A DNA stretch of 64,000 bases from Robertmurraya sp047302285. Lineage in GTDB: Bacteria > Bacillota > Bacilli > Bacillales > Cytobacillaceae. This document shows positions 1-13,428 of this stretch, one piece after another; within the stretch, counting starts at the first letter, position 1; each line of letters begins with the position of its first letter. Location: NCBI RefSeq assembly GCF_047302285.1, contig NZ_CP154845.1:1-64000 (forward strand), written 5' to 3'. The notes beneath the pieces are model-generated. The model worked only from the letters and a program-made list of their open reading frames with translations. It was not told the DNA's origin and searched no databases. Position numbers and translations under genes: made by a program.

Positions 1-115
<115 letters not shown>

Positions 116-164
116 ATTTGATTGAAGTGACCTCTTTTGCTTGCGCAAAAAGGATTATACCTTC

Positions 165-205
165 AAAACTAGATAATGAAAGAAGAATAGAAAACCGAAT
201 AATCA
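165..205 (-). other. 23S processing stem, 3' strand (operon 1)
   Basis: The stretch is complementary, with a few mismatches, to 3361-3409 on the other side of the 23S gene (core TCTAGTTTT / AAAACTAGA). Such flanking complementarity forms the RNase III-type processing stem of pre-23S rRNA. The second operon has the same pair at about 58446-58486 and 61607-61660. Confidence 0.7.
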
Positions 206-209
206 ATTT

Positions 210-5213
<5,004 letters not shown>

Positions 5214-5466
5214 AGTAAGAATTAGCTCTTAATGTAAAACATAATAAAACTAACGTTGGCTAGTTTCGGCTCCTAGCTTCTCGACCATTTCACTTCTTCT
5301 GTCAAAGTCTTTTGGACTTTTCCGCCAGAAGTTCCAATGTTTGTCGAAGCTGTACAGTCGCCTCCACTATTATTTGTTGACGTATGATTTGTTTAGTTTT
5401 CAAAGTACAATATCGAAATTCTTTAACGAAGAATTTCTTTTTCTGTCGCTCAAAGGCAACTTTTTA

Positions 5467-5495
5467 ATATTAACAGAATCTAATTTAAGTGTCAA
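5467..5495 (-). promoter_or_regulatory. sigma-A promoter of rrn operon 1
   Basis: On the minus strand TTGACA (5490-5495) and TAATAT (5467-5472) are separated by exactly 17 bp, in the position expected for a Bacillus rRNA promoter. The TTG ACA box is a perfect consensus. I see only this one clear promoter between lysS and the 16S gene. Confidence 0.85.
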
Positions 5496-5613
5496 TAACT
5501 TTTTTTAAATTCTTTTTTGTGCACCGACATCTTTCGCGGCAACAGATAATAATATACCACTATAGTTTATCTCGTGCAATACTTTTTTAAAAGTTTTTAT
5601 TGAAATGTTTTTA

Positions 5614-5640
5614 AAAGAAAAAAAGAGCAAAAGCAGCTCT
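5614..5640 (-). terminator. lysS terminator
   Basis: Minus strand AGAGC-TGCTTTT-GCTCT followed by a run of T. The stem is short (5 bp) but the U tract is long, and it lies about 30 bp after the lysS stop codon. Confidence 0.65.
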
Positions 5641-5671
5641 ATCACTTTCACTCTCCTTTTATATATAGTAA

Positions 5672-7153
5672 TTAACGATGACGCATTAATGGGAATAATA
5701 AAACGTCTCTAATAGATGGAGAATTGGTTAATAACATAACAAGACGATCAATTCCAATTCCTAGACCACCAGTCGGAGGCATTCCAAATTCTAATGCTTC
5801 AATGAAATCATGATCCATCATATGAGCTTCGTCGTTCCCTTGTTCTCTTTCTTTAAGCTGCGCTTCGAAACGTTCTCTTTGGTCAATTGGATCATTTAGC
5901 TCGGTGAACGCATTCGCATGCTCACGAGCCACGATAAATAACTCAAAACGATCCGTAAATCTTGGATCTTCTTCATTCTTCTTAGCCAGTGGAGAAATTT
6001 CTACTGGATGCCCGTAAATGAATGTTGGCTGAATAAGCTGTTCTTCTACTTTTTGCTCAAAGAACTCATTGACGATATGACCATATAGCATTGTATCTTT
6101 AATTTCCACATTATGCTCTTTTGCCAATTGTTTTGCTTCTTCAACGGGCATTTCCTTCCAGAAGTCAACACCCGTATATTCCTTAATCGCATCTACCATA
6201 TGAAGTCTTTTCCATTCAGGCTTCAAGTCTACTAAATGGTCACCGTATTGAACGGTCGTTGTACCAAGTACTTCTTGTGCAATATGAGCAACAAGATTCT
6301 CAGTCAGGCTCATAATGTCACGGTAATCAGCATAAGCTTCATACAGTTCGATCATTGTAAATTCAGGGTTGTGTCGAGTGGATACCCCTTCATTACGGAA
6401 TACACGACCAATTTCGTACACTTTCTCTAATCCACCAACAATTAGGCGCTTTAAGTGCAACTCAATTGCAATACGCATATATAGTTGCATGTCCAATGCA
6501 TTGTGATGGGTAATGAACGGGCGAGCTGAAGCTCCACCTGCAATGGCATGCATCATAGGTGTTTCTACTTCTAAATATCCGTGATCATCTAAGTAACGTC
6601 TCATCGATTGAATAATTTTGCTTCGAGTAATAAATGTTTTTCTACTTTCTTGACTAGTGATTAGATCTAAATAGCGTTGACGGTAACGCTGTTCTACATC
6701 CTTGAGGCCATGAAACTTTTCAGGTAATGGACGAAGAGCTTTTGTTAGCAGCTGGAAGTCTTGAACTTTAATAGAAAGTTCTCCAACCTTCGTTTTAAAT
6801 AATTCTCCTGTCACACCAACGATATCTCCTAAATCTACACTTCCGAAAGTATCGTATTGTTCCTCACCAACTGCATCTTGTCTCACATATATTTGAATTT
6901 GGTCTGTAAGGTCTTGAAGATGAGCAAAACCTGCTTTACCTTTTCCACGCTTTGTCATAATACGACCAGCAATCGTAACGGTAACAGCTAATTGTTCAAG
7001 AGCCTCTTTCTCCATCTCACCATATTGATTAACTAATTCTTCTGCGAGATGAGTGCGCTCATAGCGCTTCCCGAACGGATCTAACCCTTTTTCTCGCATA
7101 TCATGCATTTTTTCTAACCTAACTCTCATTTGGTCGTTTAATTCTTCACTCAC
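5672..7153 (-). CDS. lysS: Lysyl-tRNA synthetase, class II
   Basis: The enzyme charges tRNA-Lys with lysine using ATP in the cytoplasm. The 493-residue length is normal. An OB-fold anticodon-binding domain (about residues 55-150) precedes a class II catalytic domain. Motif 2 is seen as GRVFRNEGVSTRHNPEFT and motif 3 as GIGIDRLVMLL near residue 470. The start is GTG, chosen because GGAG lies 11 bp upstream (aatGGAGatgattttaaaGTG). It is a single-gene unit: a terminator hairpin lies on each side (7306-7338 and 5614-5640). The rRNA operon follows immediately downstream, as in B. subtilis. Confidence 0.96.
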   Translation of the reverse strand: MSEELNDQMRVRLEKMHDMREKGLDPFGKRYERTHLAEELVNQYGEMEKEALEQLAVTVTIAGRIMTKRGKGKAGFAHLQDLTDQIQIYVRQDAVGEEQYDTFGSVDLGDIVGVTGELFKTKVGELSIKVQDFQLLTKALRPLPEKFHGLKDVEQRYRQRYLDLITSQESRKTFITRSKIIQSMRRYLDDHGYLEVETPMMHAIAGGASARPFITHHNALDMQLYMRIAIELHLKRLIVGGLEKVYEIGRVFRNEGVSTRHNPEFTMIELYEAYADYRDIMSLTENLVAHIAQEVLGTTTVQYGDHLVDLKPEWKRLHMVDAIKEYTGVDFWKEMPVEEAKQLAKEHNVEIKDTMLYGHIVNEFFEQKVEEQLIQPTFIYGHPVEISPLAKKNEEDPRFTDRFELFIVAREHANAFTELNDPIDQRERFEAQLKEREQGNDEAHMMDHDFIEALEFGMPPTGGLGIGIDRLVMLLTNSPSIRDVLLFPLMRHR

Positions 7154-7262
7154 TTTAAAATCATCTCCATTATTAAAAAGTTTCTATGTAATCCAATCCA
7201 AAAGACTTAAATTATGAAGTGCATCATGACAAAATGGATCATCACAAATATTAAAAAATCAC

Positions 7263-7291
7263 ACTATACTATTTTACACAAAATAAATGAA
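7263..7291 (-). promoter_or_regulatory. Possible lysS promoter
   Basis: Minus strand TTCATT, 17 bp, TATAGT, located about 110 bp upstream of the lysS start and just after the dusB terminator. The -10 is good and the -35 weak, so this is tentative. No T-box leader is visible. Confidence 0.35.
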
Positions 7292-7305
7292 AGAGACACG
7301 TAATA

Positions 7306-7338
7306 TAATAAAAACTGCCAGTTGTGACCGGCAGTTTT
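7306..7338 (-). terminator. dusB operon terminator
   Basis: AAAACTGCC and GGCAGTTTT (7311-7319, 7330-7338) form a 9-bp stem followed on the minus strand by a T-rich tail. It separates dusB from lysS, showing that lysS is transcribed on its own. Confidence 0.8.
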
Positions 7339-7377
7339 CTTTTCCATCATAATGAAAGAAGCTTTAGAAGTCAATCC

Positions 7378-8376
7378 TCAACCTACTTGTACCTGTTGTT
7401 CCTTCGCTTCTGTTTCTAACACAAGCTCGTTTAGTAAATTGACAAGCTCCTCCCTTGTATTACATGAGTTAACTCCAGTACGAGCCTTAGCCGTTCCTCT
7501 AATCCCTTTTAAATACCACGCCGCATGCTTTCTCATTTCACGCACAGCGACGTATTCACTTTTCAGGGCGATAAGACGGTCTAGGTGGAGAATGCACACA
7601 TCAATCTTTTCTCTTACAGAAGGCTCGCCTATCAATTCGCCAGTTTCTAAAAATTTTACCGTTTCATAAATCATCCACGGATTGCCTAATGCTGCTCTTC
7701 CAATCATGACAGCGTCACAACCGGTTTCATCTAACATCCGCTTTGCATCCTGCGGTGTTTTCACATCGCCATTCCCAATGAGGGGGATATTGATAGATTC
7801 CTTCACTTCACGGATGATATCCCAATTCGCACTTCCTTCATACAATTGGACACGTGTACGGCCATGTAAGGAAACCGCACTACCACCAGCTCGTTCAACT
7901 GCTTGGGCATTTTTCACAGCAAAGATATGCTCATCATCCCAACCCATACGCATTTTTACTGTAACAGGCTTATCCACATTTTCGACAACCACTGAAACCA
8001 TTTCATAGATTTTATCAGGATCAAGTAACCACTTTGCGCCTGCATCACATTTCGTGATTTTTGGTACAGGGCAGCCCATATTGATATCAATAATATCGGC
8101 ATTTGTATGTTTATCTACAAATTTAGCCGCTTCAACAAGGGTGTCCTTTTCCCCACCAAAAATTTGTAGACTTAAAGGATTTTCTCGCTCATCTATATAT
8201 AGCATATTCATCGTTTTTTCGTTTTTTAAAACGATTCCTTTATCGCTAATCATTTCAGCACAAACTAAGCCAGCACCAAATTCCTTAACTGTTAAACGAA
8301 AAGCCGAATTACATATACCGGCCATTGGTGCTAAGACAACTTGATTTTTCATTTCTACATTTCCGATTTTAAACAT
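7378..8376 (-). CDS. dusB: tRNA-dihydrouridine synthase B
   Basis: This flavin enzyme reduces uridines in the tRNA D-loop with NAD(P)H. At 332 residues it has the FMN-barrel start APMAGICNSAFR (about 17-28), the catalytic cysteine in NMGCPVPKI (Cys102) and the HGRTR motif typical of the family. I chose the ATG at 8376 because AAAGGAGG sits 7 bp upstream; a TTG codon one triplet earlier is in frame. It is the last gene of the folP-folB-folK-yazB-dusB unit and is followed by a strong terminator. The linkage to folate genes is the same in B. subtilis (yacF). Confidence 0.93.
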   Translation of the reverse strand: MFKIGNVEMKNQVVLAPMAGICNSAFRLTVKEFGAGLVCAEMISDKGIVLKNEKTMNMLYIDERENPLSLQIFGGEKDTLVEAAKFVDKHTNADIIDINMGCPVPKITKCDAGAKWLLDPDKIYEMVSVVVENVDKPVTVKMRMGWDDEHIFAVKNAQAVERAGGSAVSLHGRTRVQLYEGSANWDIIREVKESINIPLIGNGDVKTPQDAKRMLDETGCDAVMIGRAALGNPWMIYETVKFLETGELIGEPSVREKIDVCILHLDRLIALKSEYVAVREMRKHAAWYLKGIRGTAKARTGVNSCNTREELVNLLNELVLETEAKEQQVQVG

Positions 8377-8389
8377 CAAGTTACCTCCT

Positions 8390-8599
8390 TTATTCTTCAG
8401 GTGGTGTTAAATCATCTATACTCACTTTCAATTGTTCAGCAACCTGCATCAAAAAATCTTCCGTCGGCATACGATTGCCACGTTCCACCTCTCCCAAAAT
8501 AGAAACCGATACACCAAGATTTTCTGCTAAGCTCTCTTGTGTATAGCCTTTTAATTTGCGAAAAGCGCGAATACGTCTTCCCCATTTTTCAGCTTCCAT
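8390..8599 (-). CDS. yazB: Small XRE-family helix-turn-helix protein (YazB-like)
   Basis: The 69-residue protein is almost entirely one XRE/Cro-type helix-turn-helix (about residues 8-63; TQESLAENLGVSVSILGEVERG covers the recognition helices in its 22 residues). Such a domain binds DNA, but no target is known to me. The gene overlaps the end of folK by 49 bp, so it is translated from the same message. AGAAGGAG lies 7 bp before its ATG. It is conserved at this place in B. subtilis (yazB), between folK and dusB. A regulatory role in the folate/dus unit is a guess. Confidence 0.85.
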   Translation of the reverse strand: MEAEKWGRRIRAFRKLKGYTQESLAENLGVSVSILGEVERGNRMPTEDFLMQVAEQLKVSIDDLTPPEE

Positions 8600-9078
8600 A
8601 TTCGTACTCCTTCTCTATCAGGTATTTCATCTAAACTTTTTCGTAAAAGTTGATCTGTCCTTGGGAGCTTTTCGTTCGGACTAATCTCGAGAAGTGGAAT
8701 TAAAACAAAAGCTCTTTCATGCATCCGAGGATGTGGAACAAAAAGCTTCTCTGATTCAATATTTTCTTGATTATAGAGAAGAATGTCAAGGTCTATGATT
8801 CTTGGTCCCCATCGAACGATCCTTTTTCTCCCAAGATTTTCTTCAATTTGCAAGCAGCAATCTAACAAATCTAAAGGTGTCAACTCCGTTTTGACTTCAA
8901 TTACCATGTTTAAAAATGGATCTTGCTCGGTGTATCCTACTGGGTCTGTCTCATAAATAGACGAGCTATGGATTAACTTAATCTCAGGATGTTCATTTAA
9001 TAACACGATTGCATCTGTGAGGTTTCCATACCGATCGCCCATATTGGTACCGAGTGCAAGAAAAGCTCGATTTTTCAA
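8551..9078 (-). CDS. folK: 6-hydroxymethyl-7,8-dihydropterin pyrophosphokinase
   Basis: FolK transfers pyrophosphate from ATP to hydroxymethyl-dihydropterin, the step before dihydropteroate synthase. The 175-residue product shows LGTNMGDR near the N-terminus and the signature RWGPRIIDLDILLY (about 89-102) with the Asp pair that binds magnesium. The start is TTG at 9078: GAGGAG precedes it by 8 bp and the folB stop codon ends 1 bp upstream, so the two are translationally coupled. The upstream in-frame ATG would add 13 residues unlike the family. Confidence 0.93.
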   Translation of the reverse strand: MKNRAFLALGTNMGDRYGNLTDAIVLLNEHPEIKLIHSSSIYETDPVGYTEQDPFLNMVIEVKTELTPLDLLDCCLQIEENLGRKRIVRWGPRIIDLDILLYNQENIESEKLFVPHPRMHERAFVLIPLLEISPNEKLPRTDQLLRKSLDEIPDREGVRIWKLKNGEDVFALFAN

Positions 9079-9079
9079 T

Positions 9080-9439
9080 TTATCTACTCCTCGTAATTTC
9101 CACCGCAACCGAGTCATAGTGACCTGGAATCGGAGGATCTGGCTTAATAACTTTTACCGTACATGACATGGCTTTTGTGAATTGTAAAAGACAAGTAGCT
9201 GCAATTTTTTCTGCCACTGCTTCTAAAAGCTTATAAGGCTCTCCCTCTACAATATCCTTGCACATCATATATAACTCTCCATAATGAATGGAGTCAGATA
9301 GTTCATCCTTTTCACCAGCAGCCTTTAAATCTGCTTCCACCACCAAATCAACGATAAACCTTTGGCCTAGTCGTGTTTCTTCTGGAAAAACACCGTGGTA
9401 ACCGTAGAATTCCATTCGATTTACATATATTTTATCCAT
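9080..9439 (-). CDS. folB: Dihydroneopterin aldolase
   Basis: FolB cleaves 7,8-dihydroneopterin to hydroxymethyl-dihydropterin and glycolaldehyde. The 119-residue length is typical. The family opening MDKIYVNRMEFYGYHGVFPE, the active-site region DSIHYGELYM and the late VKVIKPDPPIPGHYDSVAVE region (first part quoted only to show the conserved proline-rich turn) are present. The start overlaps the folP stop by 8 bp, which implies coupling. Enzyme order folP-folB-folK is as in B. subtilis. Confidence 0.94.
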   Translation of the reverse strand: MDKIYVNRMEFYGYHGVFPEETRLGQRFIVDLVVEADLKAAGEKDELSDSIHYGELYMMCKDIVEGEPYKLLEAVAEKIAATCLLQFTKAMSCTVKVIKPDPPIPGHYDSVAVEITRSR

Positions 9440-10277
9440 TCCCTTGTCCCTTTCCGATTAATACATCCATCATCCCGGCCATCCGACTCATCGCTTTCAC
9501 ATCATGGACACGAATCATTTGACAACCCTTTTGAATGCCATAACAAACCGTTGCTCCTGTACCTTCTGCCCTCTCTTCGACCGGAAGATTTAAAGCTTGA
9601 CCAATCAGAGACTTTTTCGACGTTCCAAGTAACACTGGGTATCCAATCGAAACTAATTTATCTAACTCTCTCATCATCTCAATGTTTTCCTGCAAATCTT
9701 TAGCAAAACCAATACCAGGATCAAGTATTATTTTTTCATCAGGAACACCCGCATTTTTTACCATTTCAATACTTTCGAACAGATCATTGACAACATCTCG
9801 ATAAAAATGCTGATAGTCGCGATTGTCACGATTATGCATCAAAATAATCGGCACATTGTAACGAGCAGCTAATGGAGCCATATTCGGATCCGCTTTCGCT
9901 CCCCATATATCGTTAATGATATGGGCACCCGCCTCCAAAGCTCCCGCTGCCACTTCAGCTTTATATGTATCAATCGAAATCGGAACCTTCACTGCTTCTG
10001 ACACAGCTTTTATAACAGGAACCACACGTTCCAATTCTTCCTGAACGGAAATTTGCTCATAACCAGGACGAGTGGACTCTCCGCCAATATCAATAATGTC
10101 AGCACCCTCTTCGACCATTTGGCGAGCATGCTGAACAGCTTTTTCAATATGATTAAATTTGCCCCCATCTGAAAAAGAATCAGGGGTCGCATTTAAGATT
10201 CCCATAATTAGTGTTTTATCGCTATAGTCCAGTGTATAAGGACCACATTCGATCATTTGTTTTTGAATGGTAGACAT
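9432..10277 (-). CDS. folP: Dihydropteroate synthase
   Basis: The enzyme joins p-aminobenzoate to hydroxymethyl-dihydropterin pyrophosphate and is the sulfonamide target. The 281-residue TIM barrel carries NATPDSFSDGG (about 30-40), DIGGESTRPG (about 62-71), DPGIGFAKD, GTSKKSLIG and the C-terminal RVHDV. A GGAGG lies 7 bp before the ATG. In B. subtilis this gene (sul) follows pabB-pabA-pabC; here the preceding gene is cysK and its terminator, so the folate unit probably starts here. A weak -10 (TACAAT) about 35 bp upstream of the ATG could serve it. Confidence 0.95.
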   Translation of the reverse strand: MSTIQKQMIECGPYTLDYSDKTLIMGILNATPDSFSDGGKFNHIEKAVQHARQMVEEGADIIDIGGESTRPGYEQISVQEELERVVPVIKAVSEAVKVPISIDTYKAEVAAGALEAGAHIINDIWGAKADPNMAPLAARYNVPIILMHNRDNRDYQHFYRDVVNDLFESIEMVKNAGVPDEKIILDPGIGFAKDLQENIEMMRELDKLVSIGYPVLLGTSKKSLIGQALNLPVEERAEGTGATVCYGIQKGCQMIRVHDVKAMSRMAGMMDVLIGKGQGNG

Positions 10278-10357
10278 CGTTAACCTCCAGACCGTTTTAC
10301 TTCTTTATTGTAGCATTTAACGGACTCCATTTCTAAGTTTCTTAGAATCATACGATC

Positions 10358-10395
10358 AAAAAGGAGCAATAGTCATGTCGACTACTGCTCCTTTT
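10358..10395 (-). terminator. cysK terminator
   Basis: A 16-bp uninterrupted stem (one G-U pair) with a 5-nt loop, followed by TTTTT on the minus strand, lies 17 bp after cysK. It fills most of the short cysK-folP gap where B. subtilis has pabB, pabA and pabC. Confidence 0.88.
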
Positions 10396-10411
10396 ACATT
10401 GAATGTCACTC

Positions 10412-11341
10412 TTACTCAGCATCAAACTGATAGAGAGGAGTACTTAAATAACGTTCACCGTTACTTGGGATAACCGCTAACACTTTTTTCCCTTTACCAA
10501 GCTCTTTCGCTACTTTTAATGCTGCCGAAATGGCTGCACCTGAAGAAATACCACCTAGAATTCCTTCTTCTTTCGCAGCACGGCGAGCATATTCAAACGA
10601 TTCTTCGTTTGTTATCTTTAATACTTCATCGTACACTTCTGTATTCAATACTTTTGGTACAAATCCCGCACCAATTCCTTGAATTTTATGTGGTCCTGGC
10701 TTTCCACCTGAAAGAACGGGTGAATCAGCAGGCTCGACTGCGTAAATTTTTATATTTGGGTAATTTTCTTTTAGAACAGAACCAGCACCAGTTATCGTAC
10801 CACCTGTTCCGATTCCAGAGATAAAGGCATCTAATTGATCGCCCATTTGCTCGACAATCTCTTTACCTGTTGTTCTCTTATGAACTTCAGGATTCGCAAA
10901 GTTTTCGAATTGTTGCGGAATGAAATAACCATTTTCCTTTGCTAACTCGTCAGCTTTACGAATTGCTCCACCCATTCCTTCTGGTCCAGGTGTTAATACA
11001 AGCTCAGCTCCGTATGCACGTAGTAAGTTTCTACGCTCTAAGCTCATGGTTTCAGGCATAACAAGAATTGCTTTATACCCTTTAGCGGCAGCAACCATCG
11101 CAAGACCAATTCCTGTGTTTCCACTTGTTGGCTCAATGATGGTATCTCCCTTTTTTAATTTGCCAGCTTCTTCTGCTGCTTCAATCATCGCAAGAGCGAT
11201 ACGATCCTTTACGCTGCTTCCTGGATTCATATACTCAAGCTTTAAATACACATCTGCGCTGTTCTCATCTACAAGGCGATTCAATTTTACGATGGGCGTT
11301 TGACCCACTAACTCTGTTATTGAATTGGCTACACGTACCAT
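10412..11341 (-). CDS. cysK: Cysteine synthase A (O-acetylserine sulfhydrylase)
   Basis: This PLP enzyme makes cysteine from O-acetylserine and sulfide. The 309 residues include PGSSVKDRIA with the PLP lysine (Lys45), the TSGNTG substrate loop (about 72-77), the phosphate-binding GTGGTITG and SSGAA near the C-terminus. The ATG has GAGGTG 6 bp upstream. It is monocistronic: a good sigma-A promoter lies at 11384-11412 and a strong terminator at 10358-10395. Three tandem palindromes directly upstream of the promoter (11425-11520) may be operators. Confidence 0.96.
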   Translation of the reverse strand: MVRVANSITELVGQTPIVKLNRLVDENSADVYLKLEYMNPGSSVKDRIALAMIEAAEEAGKLKKGDTIIEPTSGNTGIGLAMVAAAKGYKAILVMPETMSLERRNLLRAYGAELVLTPGPEGMGGAIRKADELAKENGYFIPQQFENFANPEVHKRTTGKEIVEQMGDQLDAFISGIGTGGTITGAGSVLKENYPNIKIYAVEPADSPVLSGGKPGPHKIQGIGAGFVPKVLNTEVYDEVLKITNEESFEYARRAAKEEGILGGISSGAAISAALKVAKELGKGKKVLAVIPSNGERYLSTPLYQFDAE

Positions 11342-11383
11342 TCTAACACCTCTTATTCCGAGTAATTTTATTGGATTAATTCA

Positions 11384-11412
11384 AATTTACCAAGCTTATA
11401 CCCAAATGTCAA
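11384..11412 (-). promoter_or_regulatory. sigma-A promoter of cysK
   Basis: Minus strand TTGACA (11407-11412), 17-bp spacer, TAAATT (11384-11389). The start of transcription would be about 35 bp before the cysK ATG. The palindromic repeats begin 13 bp upstream of the -35. Confidence 0.75.
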
Positions 11413-11424
11413 TCTTTTTACATG

Positions 11425-11520
11425 AAAAATACAGAATATTTTTAATGTAAATCTTCTTGCGTTAAAAATATAGAATATTTTTAATGAAATCTTCTTACGT
11501 TAAAAATATTGAATATTTTT
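11425..11520 (-). repeat. Three tandem AT-rich palindromic repeats upstream of cysK
   Basis: Units begin at 11425, 11464 and 11502 (39 and 38 bp apart). Each starts AAAAATAnnGAATATTTTT; the third copy is a perfect palindrome, AAAAATATT-G-AATATTTTT. The first two are followed by an almost identical TTAATG-AA-TCTTCTT-CGTT tail. The position just upstream of the cysK -35 suggests regulator binding (for example the cysteine regulator CymR), but I have not matched a known consensus. Confidence 0.75.
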
Positions 11521-11530
11521 TCCACTCTAC

Positions 11531-11561
11531 AAAAATACACGAGCCACTGCTCGTGTATTTT
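11531..11561 (-). terminator. Terminator after the prsA-like gene
   Basis: AAAATACACGAGC and its complement form a 13-bp perfect stem with a CACT loop and T tails on both strands, 4 bp after the stop codon of the prsA-like gene. It ends the coaX-hslO-yacD unit. Confidence 0.88.
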
Positions 11562-11564
11562 ATC

Positions 11565-12449
11565 CTACTGCTCCCCGTAGAACCACTCCACATCCACTTC
11601 ATTCCAAAAAGCTTCTACCGAGGACTCGCCTTCCATCTGTTCCAATGCGATGACTCTTCGAATTTCATTCTCTACTTCTTTAAAACTATATTCTTTTCCA
11701 TCAATTTTTTCATGGAGCATAGCAATCGCATATCCATCTTCGACTGGGATAGCTCCAGTCCATTCACCTGGCTTTAACGTTTCCAACGCGTTTATGTAAT
11801 CTGCGGAGGTAATCTCATCTTCAGAACGGACAAATCCAATATCCCCACCCTGGGCAGCACTAAATTCATCCATCGATCTTTCCATCGCTAAAGCAGCGAA
11901 ATCCGAACCATTTTTCAATTCTTCTAGAGCTTGTTTTGCTTCTTTTTCCGTTTTCACCACTATTTGTGAAACATGGTAGGAAGTAGGGATAGAATAAAAG
12001 CTTTGGTTTTCAGTATAGTAAGACTGCAATTCCTCTTCCGGCACATTAACGTCCTTTGTTAAAATCTCCTCGAGCATCAGAGACGACTTTATTTGCCTTC
12101 TCCATTCTTCCTCGTTGGACGCATCAGAACTTGAGCCATACATCGTTTTGATTAAAAACAATTCACGATCCACAGATGCTTCTGATATCGATATATCATA
12201 TTTTTTGGCAAGGGCTTCAATTACCTTTTCATCTATTAATTCCTTCAATGTATCTTTCCCATACCGCTCTTCCATCACATTGAGCCACTCTTGTCTTGTC
12301 ACTTCCTCTTTCCCAACAGTTGCCACAACTTCACTACTTCCATGGCTCGTTCCTAGTTTCGTTAGAAAAAAAGCAACGGTTAAGCAGTTTAGTGCAATTA
12401 GGCCAGCAATGATGATCCACAGTTGCTTTTTCTCCCACTTTCTCTCCAA
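11565..12449 (-). CDS. yacD: Membrane-anchored peptidyl-prolyl isomerase, PrsA-like (YacD)
   Basis: The 294-residue protein has one N-terminal membrane segment (about residues 11-30, LWIIIAGLIALNCLTVAFFL) without a lipobox cysteine, so it should sit in the membrane with its body outside. A SurA/PrsA-like N-domain follows. A parvulin-type rotamase domain (about 160-255) has YHVSQIVV, FAALA-ERSMDE and GGDIGFV. Parvulins help secreted proteins fold. The gene lies between hslO and cysK as in B. subtilis. Its client proteins are unknown to me. Confidence 0.86.
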   Translation of the reverse strand: MERKWEKKQLWIIIAGLIALNCLTVAFFLTKLGTSHGSSEVVATVGKEEVTRQEWLNVMEERYGKDTLKELIDEKVIEALAKKYDISISEASVDRELFLIKTMYGSSSDASNEEEWRRQIKSSLMLEEILTKDVNVPEEELQSYYTENQSFYSIPTSYHVSQIVVKTEKEAKQALEELKNGSDFAALAMERSMDEFSAAQGGDIGFVRSEDEITSADYINALETLKPGEWTGAIPVEDGYAIAMLHEKIDGKEYSFKEVENEIRRVIALEQMEGESSVEAFWNEVDVEWFYGEQ

Positions 12450-12506
12450 CCTTTTCTCCTCCCATTTTCACCACAATAGTCAAACCTCTTCTAAATGAAG
12501 ATATCT

Positions 12507-13385
12507 TTATTTTGCTTCGTTTAGCAATTGTTCTAAATCTTCACGAGTATAGTTATATTTCTCATTACAGAAATGACAATGGGTCTCTGCTTTACCATCC
12601 GTTTCAATCATATCTGTAATTTCATCTTTCCCTAAACTAATAATGGCATTTCCAAAACGTTCCTTTGAGCATGTGCATTGGAAAGTTACAGGCTGTGTTT
12701 CGAGGAACCGTACATTTCCTTTCCCTAAAACCTCTTCTAGTATTTCTTCTGGACTTAGACCTCGTTCAATTAATTTTGAGATTGGTGGGATCGCTTTTAA
12801 CCTTTCCTCAATTTTTGTAATCGTTTCGTCTTCTGTCCCAGGCAATAATTGTATGACAAAACCTCCAGCTGCTAAAATCGTATTATCCGGATTCACTAAT
12901 ACACCTACACCAACTGAAGAAGGCACCTGTTCTGATTTAACAAAGTAATACGTAAAGTCTTCTCCTAATTCCCCTGAAACGAGGGGAACTTGACCGGTAA
13001 AGTAATCTCTTAAGCCAACATCCTTTACAACGGATAAGAAACCACTAGTCCCTACTGCTCGTCTTACATCAAGCTTTCCATGCTCATTTAAATCAAAATG
13101 GACTTGAGGATGTGTGACGTAACCTCTTACCTGCCCTTTCGCATTAGCGTCTACTAAAATGGGACCAAGAGGACCATCCCCTTCAACTTTTACCGTAAGT
13201 TTTTCTTCTCCCTTTAACATGGAACCCATCATTACGCTGGCTGTCATCGTTCTTCCAAGAGCAGCTGATGCGGTCGGCCATGTGTGATGTCTTCTTTGTG
13301 CTTCTCCTACCGTTTCAGTACTACGAACCGCATACGCGCGAACTTGATCATCAAATGCTAATGCTTTTACTAAATAATCCTTCAT
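12507..13385 (-). CDS. hslO: Redox-regulated chaperone Hsp33
   Basis: Hsp33 is a cytoplasmic holdase switched on by oxidation of a zinc centre. The 292-residue length is normal. The four zinc cysteines appear as CTC (about 236-238) and CHFC (about 269-272). The RRHHTWPTASAALGRT region is typical of the N-terminal domain. I chose the ATG at 13385 because AAAGGGG lies about 8 bp upstream; the earlier in-frame codons add nine residues not found in the family. It follows coaX by 43 bp and belongs to the same unit. Confidence 0.95.
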   Translation of the reverse strand: MKDYLVKALAFDDQVRAYAVRSTETVGEAQRRHHTWPTASAALGRTMTASVMMGSMLKGEEKLTVKVEGDGPLGPILVDANAKGQVRGYVTHPQVHFDLNEHGKLDVRRAVGTSGFLSVVKDVGLRDYFTGQVPLVSGELGEDFTYYFVKSEQVPSSVGVGVLVNPDNTILAAGGFVIQLLPGTEDETITKIEERLKAIPPISKLIERGLSPEEILEEVLGKGNVRFLETQPVTFQCTCSKERFGNAIISLGKDEITDMIETDGKAETHCHFCNEKYNYTREDLEQLLNEAK

Positions 13386-13428
13386 TCCTGTACCCCTTTC
13401 GTGTATACCCATTGCTGCTATATATAGT

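Larger units (their letters stand above)
5214..5671 (-). other. rrn operon 1 leader and upstream region
   Basis: The stretch holds the 16S leader with the processing strand (5381-5400), a hairpin (GAAATTCTT-TAACG-AAGAATTTC, 5415-5437), the rrn promoter (5467-5495) and the lysS terminator (5614-5640). From 5500 to 5610 it is AT-rich and I see no gene. The leader resembles that of operon 2 up to about 5405 and then differs. Confidence 0.7.

Noticed and set aside
10010..10192. Minus-strand 60-codon ORF inside folP
   Set aside because: Out-of-frame shadow of folP with no ribosome binding site.
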